Shown: positions 33,059 through 42,600, counted from the first letter of the stretch. The stretch: 64,000 bases of DNA from Phaeobacter cretensis (GCF_047372505.1 NZ_JBKBEU010000001.1:1116001-1180000), one strand, 5' to 3'. Numbers and translations are program-made. The notes: generated from the letters alone by a model not told the origin.

Positions 33059-35953
33059 TTATGCTGCGCTGATTTTGCAGAGAGTACATTTCGTCTCCTG
33101 CATCTGCGTTACGCTGTCGTAGCCATAGGTCTGTGCGACGTTGCAGCTTTCACCCAAAACATAGGGATCAGCGCCATCGGGGTATTTGTCGCGCAGATCC
33201 TCGCCTTGGTAGTGACCGCCAAAGTGGAACGGCATGAAGGCTACGCCCTCTCCGACCCGCTCTGTGACCATCGCCATGACTTTGACCTTGCCGCCCTCGG
33301 GGCCTTCAACCCAGACCTGAGAGCCATCCCGAATACCATTATTGTTGGCATCGCGCGGGTGCATTTCGACGAACATGTCTTGCTGCAATTCCGCCAACCA
33401 TGGGTTGGACCGGCTCTCTTCACCACCGCCTTCGTATTCAACCAGACGACCGGAGGTCAAAATGATCGGATACTCCTTGGAGACGTCGTTTTTCTGGATC
33501 GACGCATAGAGGGTCGGCAGCCGGTAGGCATGGCGATCCTCATATGTCGGGTAGTCTTCAACCAGATCCCGACGGTTGGTGTACAGCGGCTCGCGGTGAA
33601 TTGGCACCGGATCCGGGAATGTCCAGACCACGGCACGGGCCTTGGCATTTCCGAACGGTGCACATTCATGCGCAATCGCCACCCGCTGAATACCGCCCGA
33701 CAGGTCGGTTTTCCAATTGGTTTTGGGTCCAGCCACGGCATCAATCGCGGAACGTTCGTCCTCAGTCAGCTCGCCGTCCCATCCTAAGTCCATAAGCATC
33801 TGCATGGTAAACTCAGGATAGCCGTCCTGGATTTCGGAATTCACGGAATAAACGCCATCCGCCAAGAGATTGTCGCCATCGCGTTCCACACCAAATCGGG
33901 CACGGAAGGTCAGGCCACCCTCGGAGACCGGTTTGGACATATCATAGAGGTTCGGCGTGCCAGGATGACCCATTTCGGCGGTGCCCCAGCAGGGCCAGGG
34001 CATACCATAGTAATCCCCGTCAGCAGGACCACCAATCGCCCGCAACGTAGTGCGGTCAAAGGTGTGCTGATTGGCCATATGCGTCTTCATCCGCTCCGGC
34101 GATTGGCCGGTATAACCGATGGTCCACATACCACTGTTGAATTCGCGCGTTACGCTCTCAACATTCGGGGTTTCCGCATCTTCCATTTCGATATTGCGGA
34201 AGAAACGATCACCCCAACCAAACTTATTCGCAAATTTGGCAATGATCACATGGTCCGGCAGGCTCTCAAACAGCGGATCAACAACCTTGTCGCGCCATTG
34301 CAAGGAACGGTTGGACGCAGTGACTGAGCCTCTGGTCTCAAATTGAGTGCAGGCCGGCAACAGATAGACACCATCGGTGCGATCATGCAGGACGGCAGAG
34401 ACAGTTGGATACGGGTCGACAACGACCAGCATGTCCAGCTTCTCCATCGCCGTCTTCATCTCCGTCATACGGGTCTGAGAGTTCGGCGCGTGACCCCATA
34501 GAACCATTGCCCGGACATTATTGGGCTGGTCCATGTTCTCCTTGTCTTCAAGGATACCATCAATCCAACGACTGACCGGGATACCCGTCAGGTTCTGCAT
34601 CGACTTATCTTTGCCGTCAGCGCCTTTGGTCGTGTCAAACTGGCCGGCCAGCCATTCGCGATCCTCACCCCAGACACGGCCCCAATGCGCCCATGCGCCC
34701 TTGGATAGACCATAATAGCCCGGCAGCGTGTGGCTCAGAACACCAAGATCGGTCGCGCCCTGCACATTGTCATGGCCGCGGAAGATGTTGGTGCCACCAC
34801 CCGACGTGCCCATGTTCCCCAGCGCAAGCTGAAGGATGCAATAGGCACGTGTATTGTTGTTACCAGTGGTGTGCTGGGTGCCGCCCATACACCAGATTAC
34901 GGTGCCGGGACGGTTGTTAGCCAATGTCCGTGCAACCCGCTTGAGCTGGCTACCGGGGGTGCCGGTGACGCGCTCCACCTCTTCAGGATTCCAGTTGGCA
35001 ACCTCTTCACGGATCTGATCCATACCCCAGACGCGAGTGCGGATGAACTCTTTGTCCTCCCAGCCGTTTTCAAAGATGTGCCACAGAATACCCCAGACCA
35101 ATGCCACGTCTGATCCGGGACGGAACCTCACATATTCGTCGGCATGGGCCGCGGTACGGGTAAACCGGGGATCACACACGATCAGAGGCGCGTTGTTCTG
35201 TTCTTTGGCCTTCAGCACATGCAACAGCGATACCGGATGTGCTTCAGCCGGGTTGCCGCCAATGATAAAGATAGCCTTGGAGTTATGGATATCGTTATAG
35301 CTGTTGGTCATGGCGCCGTAGCCCCATGTGTTCGCGACACCTGCCACCGTGGTCGAATGACAGATCCTCGCCTGATGATCGACGTTGTTGGTGCCCCAGT
35401 AGGCGGCAAACTTGCGGAACAGATATGCCTGTTCGTTATTGTGCTTTGCCGAGCCGAGCCAATAAACGGAATCCGGCCCACTCTCGTCGCGGATCTGCAT
35501 CATGCCATCGCCGATCTCGTTGATCGCCTGTTCCCAGCTGATGCGTTTCCATTCCCCGCCCTCTTTCTTCATCGGGTATTTGAGGCGACGTTCACCATGG
35601 GCGTGTTCACGCACCGACGCGCCCTTAGCGCAGTGCGCGCCCAGATTGAACGGGCTGTCCCAACCGGGTTCCTGACCGGTCCAGACACCGTTTTGCACCT
35701 CTGCCACAACAGTACAGCCGACTGAGCAGTGAGTGCAGACGGATTTAACGGTTTCGACAGCACCGGCAGCCGCAGTTGCTGCATTTGCCTTAGTGACAGA
35801 GCCACCTGTGGCACTGATAGCAGCAAGGCCACCGATGGCCAGGCCAGATCCGCGCAGAAACGCGCGGCGGTCAACGGAGCTCTCCGCAACCTTGGACAGG
35901 ATACTGGTCCGCTGGGGGCGTCGCGCAACCCCGTTGGTCTTTTTCCTAAGCAT
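33059..35953 (-). CDS. fdhA: Formate dehydrogenase catalytic alpha subunit, Tat-exported
   Basis: This 964-residue molybdopterin oxidoreductase oxidises formate to CO2. It starts with a Tat signal (DRRAFLRG, Arg29-Arg30), then a 4Fe-4S site (CTHCSVGC and a later HCAKG). The metal ligand is Cys in RICHSTTV near residue 200, so it is the cysteine rather than the selenocysteine form. The C-terminal half has the molydopterin-dinucleotide binding region. It is therefore periplasmic. The tungstate importer encoded 8-10 kb away suggests tungsten in the active site, an inference. GGGAGG precedes the ATG. Confidence 0.95.
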   Translation of the reverse strand: MLRKKTNGVARRPQRTSILSKVAESSVDRRAFLRGSGLAIGGLAAISATGGSVTKANAATAAAGAVETVKSVCTHCSVGCTVVAEVQNGVWTGQEPGWDSPFNLGAHCAKGASVREHAHGERRLKYPMKKEGGEWKRISWEQAINEIGDGMMQIRDESGPDSVYWLGSAKHNNEQAYLFRKFAAYWGTNNVDHQARICHSTTVAGVANTWGYGAMTNSYNDIHNSKAIFIIGGNPAEAHPVSLLHVLKAKEQNNAPLIVCDPRFTRTAAHADEYVRFRPGSDVALVWGILWHIFENGWEDKEFIRTRVWGMDQIREEVANWNPEEVERVTGTPGSQLKRVARTLANNRPGTVIWCMGGTQHTTGNNNTRAYCILQLALGNMGTSGGGTNIFRGHDNVQGATDLGVLSHTLPGYYGLSKGAWAHWGRVWGEDREWLAGQFDTTKGADGKDKSMQNLTGIPVSRWIDGILEDKENMDQPNNVRAMVLWGHAPNSQTRMTEMKTAMEKLDMLVVVDPYPTVSAVLHDRTDGVYLLPACTQFETRGSVTASNRSLQWRDKVVDPLFESLPDHVIIAKFANKFGWGDRFFRNIEMEDAETPNVESVTREFNSGMWTIGYTGQSPERMKTHMANQHTFDRTTLRAIGGPADGDYYGMPWPCWGTAEMGHPGTPNLYDMSKPVSEGGLTFRARFGVERDGDNLLADGVYSVNSEIQDGYPEFTMQMLMDLGWDGELTEDERSAIDAVAGPKTNWKTDLSGGIQRVAIAHECAPFGNAKARAVVWTFPDPVPIHREPLYTNRRDLVEDYPTYEDRHAYRLPTLYASIQKNDVSKEYPIILTSGRLVEYEGGGEESRSNPWLAELQQDMFVEMHPRDANNNGIRDGSQVWVEGPEGGKVKVMAMVTERVGEGVAFMPFHFGGHYQGEDLRDKYPDGADPYVLGESCNVAQTYGYDSVTQMQETKCTLCKISAA

Positions 35954-36059
35954 GTGTTCCTCCCTTGCTTCCCTTACAGGTTCGCTGGGTTATTGGGGGC
36001 CTTTGGCAGTCGGGCGTCACGCAACCAGTCGCCATTGGCGTTCAGACGTCACCGGCTTG

Positions 36060-36251
36060 TCAGAACCGGAGACTGTCGTAGTACGCGCGAGTATGCGTGG
36101 TATCCTGTATCACTTCCGACGTCAGGTCCGGCTCGGCTGCTTCTGCCGAACCACCGGTCGTTGCGACTGCTACCGCCGCAATCGGCGTTGTGGTCGCTGC
36201 CAGCCTTAGAAAGTCGCGGCGGCTGGTAGCCTCCTCGTTCTTTCTGGTCAT
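36060..36251 (-). CDS. Small Tat-signal protein of formate dehydrogenase operons
   Basis: This 63-residue protein is mostly a Tat signal: SRRDFLRLAATTTPIAAVA (twin Arg, residues 11-12), followed by a short mature tail ending AYYDSLRF. GAGGAGG precedes the ATG. Such short twin-arginine proteins recur directly upstream of the catalytic gene in formate dehydrogenase operons, and may help assembly or export of the complex. It ends about 106 bases before the alpha-subunit gene. Confidence 0.82.
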   Translation of the reverse strand: MTRKNEEATSRRDFLRLAATTTPIAAVAVATTGGSAEAAEPDLTSEVIQDTTHTRAYYDSLRF

Positions 36252-36309
36252 GTGATCCTCCTCCTCAAATGTTGGCTCACGGGGTTATGGACCGGCGAAC
36301 CGGCCCGGC

Positions 36310-36951
36310 TCAGGCGGATTGCTCCGCACTCATTCGAAATCCTTCGGCCTCGATCTCCATGAAGACGCGCCCAACGGCACCGACAGCGGCGTATAAAACT
36401 GAATTCTTGGCCGCTTCGAGATCGGAGTAAAAATGGCTCGCCCATGGGCCGATGTGCTTATTGAAGAACTGTTTTTGGTCGGCCAACGGGGCCGTTGCAC
36501 CAAATCGACCGGCAATCAGCGCTCCCATCATCTCCATCAGCGAGGCGATGTTATCTTCCGGCTCATAGACATTCTGCGCCCGTGTCATCCCGCGCGCAGC
36601 CATGTCTTGCCGTAGGGCTGCCAGCGGTTTCTCGTTCAGGAACCCCGTTAGGTAATAGCTGGCATACGGCAACAGTTCGCCACGACCTAACCCGATGAAC
36701 AGTTTATTGAATTCCCGTTCAGCTGCGCTGGGTTTAGTGAGCTTGGCCAGTTTTGCCAATGCGTTGATGGCCGTGCCTAAATCGGTGTCATCACCAGATA
36801 AAGATGCCATCTGGCTCAGCAACATATCATCTGGAGGGGCGGCCAGCATTAGTCCCAGAAAATTATAGAGATCCGCGCGCAGGCGATCCTCATCACGAGG
36901 TACCGCCATCGTTGAAGCAGCGATCTCACTCTGGGTTTGCTCTGCCGTCAT
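36310..36951 (-). CDS. TorD/DmsD-family molecular chaperone
   Basis: This 213-residue cytoplasmic protein matches the TorD family, helical chaperones that bind the Tat signal of molybdo-enzymes and assist cofactor insertion. Recognisable pieces are LYNFLGLMLAAPP (about residue 28), the Y.L..F...P region YASYYLTGFLNEKPLA, and the conserved EPEDNIASLMEMM. It is encoded between the DUF3306 and small Tat genes and presumably serves FdhA. Confidence 0.88.
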   Translation of the reverse strand: MTAEQTQSEIAASTMAVPRDEDRLRADLYNFLGLMLAAPPDDMLLSQMASLSGDDTDLGTAINALAKLAKLTKPSAAEREFNKLFIGLGRGELLPYASYYLTGFLNEKPLAALRQDMAARGMTRAQNVYEPEDNIASLMEMMGALIAGRFGATAPLADQKQFFNKHIGPWASHFYSDLEAAKNSVLYAAVGAVGRVFMEIEAEGFRMSAEQSA

Positions 36952-37012
36952 ACGTCTCTCCTATGTGGCCATCTCTGGGATCTTGTTTCTAAGCAGCAGG
37001 TCGCTGTTCCCA

Positions 37013-37720
37013 TCATGTGGCTGTTCCTTCGACAGATGCATCCGTCGCGAAGGTAAACCGCATCCGTCGCGGCGGTAGCGCCGCATGCTCCGAGGTGTCA
37101 AATCCCTCTACAGGCTGTGTACTTGCGTCCGGTTCCAACTCATCCCGGTCAACACCCAAGAGGGTCTCCGCTGAACGCAGCGGCGTTGTTGGTAACCGCG
37201 TCGTTGTCACACCGGTCGCAGTGTCAGGCGATGCCAGATGGACCTCCGCGACCTCCGGCAGCTCCAATTCCGCAAGCGTTGAATCGCTGTCATCACCCTC
37301 AAGAGCCGCAGCCTCTTCGACTTGACGAGCTAGCTCTTCGACATGGGCAGTCATGCCCTTTCCCACCTGATAGGCCGTCTGTAGGTTCTCCACGACCATG
37401 GAGCTGTCGGTGAAATCTTCGCCGTAGTCCAGCAGACCATCGACATTGGCCAACACGGGATTTGTCCGCCACAGCTTACGCAATGCGCGGGTCCGGATCC
37501 TTGCTGGAACGGTCTCGCGCAAAAAAACGCTAAAATCGTCCCCTTTGCCCAGAGTGTCCGGGTCGGGTAGCTCCATCTCTTCGAGGATTTCGGCGTCACT
37601 CTTGTCTGCCAACTGCCCTTCCGCTTTGGCCAGCTCAGCGGTTCGCAACTCAGCCTCATTCGCCTTCATCTCTTCTGCGACGCGGGCGCGACGACGGGAC
37701 CAGAAATCATCACCGCTCAT
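37013..37720 (-). CDS. DUF3306 family protein
   Basis: This 235-residue protein starts with FWSRRRARVAEE and contains LPDPDTLGKGDDFSVFL (about residues 50-66), the core of DUF3306, followed by an acidic, Ser/Thr-rich, probably disordered C-terminal half. The family occurs in formate dehydrogenase loci next to DUF3305 and a large ferredoxin-like gene, as here. Function unknown; a scaffold or maturation role is inferred. It overlaps the DUF3305 stop by ATGA. Confidence 0.85.
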   Translation of the reverse strand: MSGDDFWSRRRARVAEEMKANEAELRTAELAKAEGQLADKSDAEILEEMELPDPDTLGKGDDFSVFLRETVPARIRTRALRKLWRTNPVLANVDGLLDYGEDFTDSSMVVENLQTAYQVGKGMTAHVEELARQVEEAAALEGDDSDSTLAELELPEVAEVHLASPDTATGVTTTRLPTTPLRSAETLLGVDRDELEPDASTQPVEGFDTSEHAALPPRRMRFTFATDASVEGTAT

Positions 37721-38292
37721 GACAGACGTGCCTTCTTAAGCGTCGGCGAGCGGTACACATCCGTCAGCTGCGTTATGCGCGGATCGCCGATACCGTCCTC
37801 GGTTGCACCTGTATTCACCCGGTCCCGACGCCGTTTCTTGAAAGGTTCATCATAATAATGCAGCTGCGCAAAGTCCCGGATCCACGCGATCAATCCCTCT
37901 GGCATCGGTACTTTCTCGACCAGATCTTCGCCGTTGTCAGCGTAGTCCTGCGCCTCATAGGGTGAGGCAGTCACCAAAAGTACGTCAAGCGGGCGATCGT
38001 CCGCCGCATCCTCACGTAGGATGATATAGATACAAGGCGGCTCGGCGGTCAGCCCGTGAAGATAAGCCTCTGCCTCGCTGCGGTGCAGTTCCAGTGGCAG
38101 TGTCGCGGCGTGGAACTCGCTAACTTCTCCCTCTGCCCGCAACAATTGCCAATCTGCATCTGCCGCGCCGGGCAATACAGAGCTGGCTTTCCAAGACCAA
38201 CGCGCCCAACGAGTAACACCCGGTTGACGTCGCAATACGACGCCCAACGGCATAACATCTGTGCTTGTTGTGCGGTCTGCGGTCTCGGTCAC
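37717..38292 (-). CDS. DUF3305 family protein
   Basis: This 191-residue protein shows PLGVVLRRQPGVTRWARWSWK (PLGVV and the W-rich stretch, about residues 15-35), ELHRSEAEAYLHGL and VLLVTASPYEAQDY, characteristic of DUF3305. It begins with GTG and is the first gene of the leftward fdh operon, coupled to DUF3306. No signal peptide is visible. Its constant association with formate dehydrogenase suggests a part in maturation or cofactor supply, not yet shown. Confidence 0.85.
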   Translation of the reverse strand: MTETADRTTSTDVMPLGVVLRRQPGVTRWARWSWKASSVLPGAADADWQLLRAEGEVSEFHAATLPLELHRSEAEAYLHGLTAEPPCIYIILREDAADDRPLDVLLVTASPYEAQDYADNGEDLVEKVPMPEGLIAWIRDFAQLHYYDEPFKKRRRDRVNTGATEDGIGDPRITQLTDVYRSPTLKKARLS

Positions 38293-38644
38293 GCCAAAGC
38301 CCTGTCCTCGGTTCGGTTGTCGAAACAGTGCCGCATCCCTTCGACAGGCTGAAAGATAAGTTTTGCTGATCGCACATTAAATCAACATCAATGGTCAAAT
38401 TGACCAGCCCATGGTGACACCGCAAGGCGGCCCGGACGAAAAGTCTAATTTGACTATTTCACTCAGACTTAACGCTGGAGGCAAACAGCTCCAAAAAACT
38501 GCGAATCACCCAGTCCAATTGCCCCAACGGTCACCTCCCTTTTCCGCAAATTGCGGTTTACCTGCTCGTGCAAACATGCCTAGTCTAAGCTCGAACTGGC
38601 GGATTTATGCTGCTGTCAACGACTGCCGAACACGCGGAGATTAC
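38293..38644. other. Divergent noncoding region of the fdh locus
   Basis: These 352 bases separate the leftward DUF3305-fdh operon from the rightward ferredoxin-like gene. The open frame upstream of 38645 has no ribosome binding site and low-quality protein sequence. The stretch contains three AT-centred palindromes listed separately and no recognised sigma-E or sigma-54 element. Both promoters of the fdh locus must lie here. Confidence 0.6.
38392..38556. promoter_or_regulatory. Three CAAATTG-type palindromes in the fdh promoter region
   Basis: TGGTCAAATTGACCA (38392-38406) is a perfect 15-mer palindrome. AGTCTAATTTGACT (38442-38455) is a looser copy of its inner part, and CCGCAAATTGCGG (38544-38556) is a perfect 13-mer with the same CAAATTG core. 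Their position between the two fdh transcripts suggests operator sites, possibly for the NtrC-type regulator encoded at 28274-29635. The regulator assignment is inference. Confidence 0.5.
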
Positions 38645-40594
38645 ATGCCTAAGCAACTGATTTTATGCGATTGTTCAGGAACTCAGTCGATCGACACTGA
38701 GGCATTGTCGCACAGCACCGGCCTGCCCTGCTCCAAATTGTATTCTGCGCTTTGTACCGACGAAATTGAGCAGGCAGCGGCGGCCCTAGGCCAAGGAGAT
38801 GCAATTATTTGTTGCGCCCAAGAGCACCGCATTTTCGACGCTCTGGCAGAGGAAATAGATAGCCCGGCACCCGATTATCTCGACCTCCGTGACCGGGCCG
38901 GATGGACTGCCGACACTGGGTCAACACTGCCCAAAATGACCGCATTGATCGCCGAAGCGACGCTGACGCCGCCGCCTGCAAAGACCGTTGACCTGCATTC
39001 AGAAGGGCTTTGCCTAATCATTGGCGCGCCGGATGTGGCGTTTGCCGCAGCAGAGCGGCTGCAGGATAATCTAGCGATCACCGTGTTGCTGGACAGCCCC
39101 GACGTGCCACCGACTACTCGCGCCTATGATGTCATTTCTGGCCAGTTGCGACGCGCTCAGGGCGCATTGGGACAATTTGCTGTAACCATTGATCGGCTAC
39201 AGCAACTGGATGTTACCGGCCGCAGCTGGACATGGGGTCCGGCGCAAGACGGCGGACAATCAATTTGTGATATCATTCTAGATCTACGCGGTGGTCAGCC
39301 GCTCTTTCCAGCGCCCGAAAAGCGTGACGGCTACTTACGCGCTGATCCAAAATCTGCTCTGGCAGTTGCTGAGGCAACGATGGCTGCCAGTCAGCTGATC
39401 GGGACCTTCGAAAAACAACTTTACGTGCGCAGTGAGCCGCTGTTATGCGCCCATTCCCGTGCAGGTCAGATCGGCTGCACACGCTGCCTTGACGCCTGCC
39501 CAACAGGGGCGATCACCCCCGCTGGCGACCATGTCAGTATTGATCCAATGGTCTGCGCCGGTTGCGGTTCCTGTGCATCGCTTTGTCCCTCTGGTGCCAT
39601 CACCTACGATGCACCACCCACGGACGCGCTGATGCGGCGCATTCAGACCCTGGCCAAAGCGTTTCTTGACGCGGGCGGTAACGCCCCTCGCCTGCTGGTG
39701 GTAGATCACCACGGTGATGAAATGGTGCAACTGGCCGCTCGCCATGCCCGCGGACTGCCTGCGGATGTCATCCCATTATCAGTTTATGCGCTCAACAGCT
39801 TTGGACATGCCGAAGGGCTCGCCGCCCTCGCTGCTGGGTTCTCCGAAGTTTCGGTCTTGCTCTCCCCCAAGGCGGAGGGAGACGTCCAAAACCACGAAAT
39901 CACCCTGGCAACCGCAATTGCCGGTCCACATCTACATCTTCTCGACGTTAACGACCCTGAACAGCTGAGCGATGTGCTCTTTGCCCGAGAAGGTACCCGC
40001 ACCTTGGTCGAGACCCGGCAACGTCCGATCGGCAACCGCCGACAGATCACTCGGCAAGCTGCCAAAGCGCTATTGCCAGATACTGACACCCTTCCCCTTC
40101 CCGAGGGCGCTCCCTACGGCGCGGTATTAGTATCGGCAGACAATTGCACATTGTGCCTGTCCTGTGTCTCGCTCTGCCCCTCTGGCGCATTGGGAGACAA
40201 TCCCGACCTGCCACAGTTGCGATTTCAGGAGGACGCCTGCCTGCAATGCGGTCTGTGTGCGAATATCTGTCCCGAGGATGCGATCAGCTATGAACCGCGC
40301 CTCAATTTGACATCTGAGGCGCTGTCACAGGTCGTCCTGCACGAAGAGGAGCCATTCGCCTGTGTCGAATGCGGGTCACTTTTTGGAGTAAAGTCCACAA
40401 TCGACAAGATCACCGAAAAACTGGCAGGCAAACACTCCATGTTCGCCAACCCAGATGCTGCGCGGATGATCCAAATGTGTGATGATTGTAGAGTAAATGC
40501 ACAGTTTCATCAGAAAAACTCTCCCTTTGCGGGCGCAGATCGCCCCAAGGTTCGCACAACCGAAGACTATCTCAGCAAGCGCAAAGACCATTGA
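38645..40594 (+). CDS. Large 4Fe-4S ferredoxin-type protein of fdh loci
   Basis: This 649-residue protein has an N-terminal region with CDCSGTQ near residue 9 and CCAQEHR, two dicluster ferredoxin segments (CTRCLDACPTGAI...CAGCGSCASLCPSGAI near residues 278-320, and CTLCLSC...CLQCGLCANICPEDAI near 500-545), and a C-terminal CVECG/CDDCR region. It is soluble. Homologues sit beside DUF3305/DUF3306 in formate dehydrogenase loci. It may deliver electrons for maturation or accept electrons in the cytoplasm. The start at 38645 is taken because protein similarity begins there. Confidence 0.85.
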   Translation: MPKQLILCDCSGTQSIDTEALSHSTGLPCSKLYSALCTDEIEQAAAALGQGDAIICCAQEHRIFDALAEEIDSPAPDYLDLRDRAGWTADTGSTLPKMTALIAEATLTPPPAKTVDLHSEGLCLIIGAPDVAFAAAERLQDNLAITVLLDSPDVPPTTRAYDVISGQLRRAQGALGQFAVTIDRLQQLDVTGRSWTWGPAQDGGQSICDIILDLRGGQPLFPAPEKRDGYLRADPKSALAVAEATMAASQLIGTFEKQLYVRSEPLLCAHSRAGQIGCTRCLDACPTGAITPAGDHVSIDPMVCAGCGSCASLCPSGAITYDAPPTDALMRRIQTLAKAFLDAGGNAPRLLVVDHHGDEMVQLAARHARGLPADVIPLSVYALNSFGHAEGLAALAAGFSEVSVLLSPKAEGDVQNHEITLATAIAGPHLHLLDVNDPEQLSDVLFAREGTRTLVETRQRPIGNRRQITRQAAKALLPDTDTLPLPEGAPYGAVLVSADNCTLCLSCVSLCPSGALGDNPDLPQLRFQEDACLQCGLCANICPEDAISYEPRLNLTSEALSQVVLHEEEPFACVECGSLFGVKSTIDKITEKLAGKHSMFANPDAARMIQMCDDCRVNAQFHQKNSPFAGADRPKVRTTEDYLSKRKDH

Positions 40595-40623
40595 TCCAGA
40601 CGCGCCTAGCCAGAATGATGAGC

Positions 40624-41406
40624 CTATTTATGCTCCAACGGCGCACCAAGATCAGCAGGGGTGAGGACGGCCACATAGGCCAGAATGTTCTCCAGTTCAT
40701 CCAGCGTAATCTCCACCGGGACAATCGGCGAGGGGCGCGCCTCATTAAAGGGCGGCGTCACATCGGCAACCTGGGTAAAGGCCGGATGCGGGTTCAACGC
40801 GTAGAACGCCTGGAACCGTTCTTGCCAATCGGTAAGGCTGCGCAGGACATAAAACGACGGCGTCGATCCGATGCTGTTCATCCGCCCGGCCTCTTCTACC
40901 GCATGACAGCGCCCACAGTGGGTCTTGGACAGCTCATACCCAAGCCCGGAATCGCCTTCCCAGACTGTCGCCTCGGCCAGCGCATCAATCTGTTCTGGCA
41001 CCTGAAACATCTGGGTACCATCGGGGGCAAAGGCTGCAATCGTGCGCCCGCCCACGTCAGAGGCCAGCCAATCCGCAAACCGTCGCGCCCCTGCATGATC
41101 CGGAGTGATCAGCTGCAGATGCCAGATCAAGCCATCGCCCACCATAACTGGTTGACCAGTTGGCCCCAGCGCCGCGTCAGCGGTACTGCCGATATCGACA
41201 ATCTCAACCCGCACCTGTGTTTTCAGCGAAAATCGCGGCAGCAGAAAACCCAGCACACCGGTCTCAATCAGTGCCTGAGGCGCAATCAATCGCAACTTGC
41301 GCGGATCAGTCTCAGCCAACCCGAAGGCGGGTCGCAGGATCACCGCGATCACAAATATCGCGAGTATTCCCGCGTAACGACGCAAAAGAGTGCATACCCA
41401 AACCAT
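40624..41406 (-). CDS. Cytochrome c fused to a binding-protein-like domain
   Basis: This 260-residue exported protein has a signal peptide (residues 1-31, LLRRYAGILAIFVIAVIL core, ending GLAETD). Residues 38-75 and 100-127 look like the first strand and a C-terminal helix of a molybdate/tungstate periplasmic binding protein (ETGVLGFLLPRF; ADWLASDVGG). A haem c site, CGRCH, is at residues 164-168 and a Met or second ligand lies downstream. The frame is open further upstream to 41478, so the start is uncertain. It converges with the ferredoxin-like gene and probably passes electrons in the periplasm. Confidence 0.72.
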   Translation of the reverse strand: MVWVCTLLRRYAGILAIFVIAVILRPAFGLAETDPRKLRLIAPQALIETGVLGFLLPRFSLKTQVRVEIVDIGSTADAALGPTGQPVMVGDGLIWHLQLITPDHAGARRFADWLASDVGGRTIAAFAPDGTQMFQVPEQIDALAEATVWEGDSGLGYELSKTHCGRCHAVEEAGRMNSIGSTPSFYVLRSLTDWQERFQAFYALNPHPAFTQVADVTPPFNEARPSPIVPVEITLDELENILAYVAVLTPADLGAPLEHK

Positions 41407-41535
41407 ATGAAATGCTAAGAAACCATCTACATAGTCGTCAAGAACTGTTGCAGCCGGGGCAGACATCTCCGCAGCCAACCATCCACAAACAAGTCTGCTT
41501 GAAACAAGCGAATAACAGGAAGGAGCAACCCCGGC

Positions 41536-42600
41536 GTGTCCCTCACTCGTGAAATCGTCCTTGAGGCGCTCAAGACCATTAAGGACCCCGTGTCCGGCAC
41601 TGATATCGTCGCTGCCGGTATCGTCCGCGCACTCAACATCGAAGAGAGCACAGTCCGCTTTGTTCTGGAAATTGACCCGGCTAAATCCGACATCTACGCC
41701 CCTATCCGGGACGAGGCTGACGCCAAGGTGACCGCCCTGCCCGGAGCCGAGAAGGTCTCAGCCATGTTGACAGGGCACTCTGCTAAATCCCCCCCTGACC
41801 TAAAGCCGAACAAACCCGCACAGCCGCAGGGGCCGCAGAAAATTCCTGGCGTGGATCGCATCGTCGCCGTTGCCTCGGGAAAAGGTGGCGTCGGAAAATC
41901 TACAGTCTCGGCCAATATCGCTTGCGCGCTGGCGGCCCAGGGCCGCCGCGTTGGACTATTGGACGCCGATGTCTATGGCCCTTCGCAACCGCGGATGCTG
42001 GGTGTGTCTGGTCGTCCTGCCAGCCCGGATGGAAAGACTATTCTACCGATGCGTAACCATGGGGTCACCATGATGTCGATCGGCCTGATGACCAATGAGG
42101 ATCAAGCGGTGGTCTGGCGCGGCCCGATGCTGATGGGTGCATTGCAGCAAATGATGATGCAGGTTCAATGGGGCGCACTCGATGTGCTGATCGTTGACCT
42201 GCCGCCGGGCACCGGTGATGTTCAGATGACGCTGGCACAGAAAGCACATGTGGATGGGGCTATCGTGGTTTCCACCCCCCAAGATGTGGCTTTGATTGAC
42301 GCCCGCAAGGGCATCGACATGTTCCAAAAGCTAAACGTACCGATCCTAGGTATGATCGAAAACATGTCCACTCACATCTGCTCCAACTGCGGGCATGAGG
42401 AGCATGTCTTTGGGCATGGCGGCGTCGCAACAGAGGCTGAAAAGCTCAACGTACCGTTGCTGGCGGAAATACCTTTGCATCTGGATGTGCGTCTGGCCGC
42501 CGACGGTGGTGCGCCTATCGCAGTCAGCAAACCGGACAGCGCTCAAGCCCAAGCATTCCACGATCTGGCCGCCGATCTGGTCAACAAAGGCCACGCATGA
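41536..42600 (+). CDS. apbC: Mrp/ApbC-family iron-sulfur carrier ATPase
   Basis: This 354-residue P-loop ATPase carries Fe-S clusters to target proteins in the cytoplasm. An N-terminal DUF59 (MIP18) domain occupies about residues 1-80. Then come the deviant Walker A GKGGVGKST (about residues 116-124), LLDADVYGPS, and the cluster-binding CSNCG (about residue 281). It starts with GTG preceded by AGGAAGGAG. It is translationally coupled to the next gene (ATGA). Its place inside the fdh island suggests loading of the many clusters of this enzyme. Confidence 0.93.
   Translation: MSLTREIVLEALKTIKDPVSGTDIVAAGIVRALNIEESTVRFVLEIDPAKSDIYAPIRDEADAKVTALPGAEKVSAMLTGHSAKSPPDLKPNKPAQPQGPQKIPGVDRIVAVASGKGGVGKSTVSANIACALAAQGRRVGLLDADVYGPSQPRMLGVSGRPASPDGKTILPMRNHGVTMMSIGLMTNEDQAVVWRGPMLMGALQQMMMQVQWGALDVLIVDLPPGTGDVQMTLAQKAHVDGAIVVSTPQDVALIDARKGIDMFQKLNVPILGMIENMSTHICSNCGHEEHVFGHGGVATEAEKLNVPLLAEIPLHLDVRLAADGGAPIAVSKPDSAQAQAFHDLAADLVNKGHA

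Noticed and set aside
32201..33787. A long plus-strand open frame of about 528 codons
   Set aside because: It lies antisense to the fdhC-fdhB-fdhA genes, which have clear motifs and ribosome binding sites; the frame is open only because of biased codon use on the other strand.
33059..35953. Selenocysteine in the formate dehydrogenase
   Set aside because: The metal-ligand position in RICHSTTV is a Cys codon and the gene has no internal TGA, so selenocysteine is not needed.
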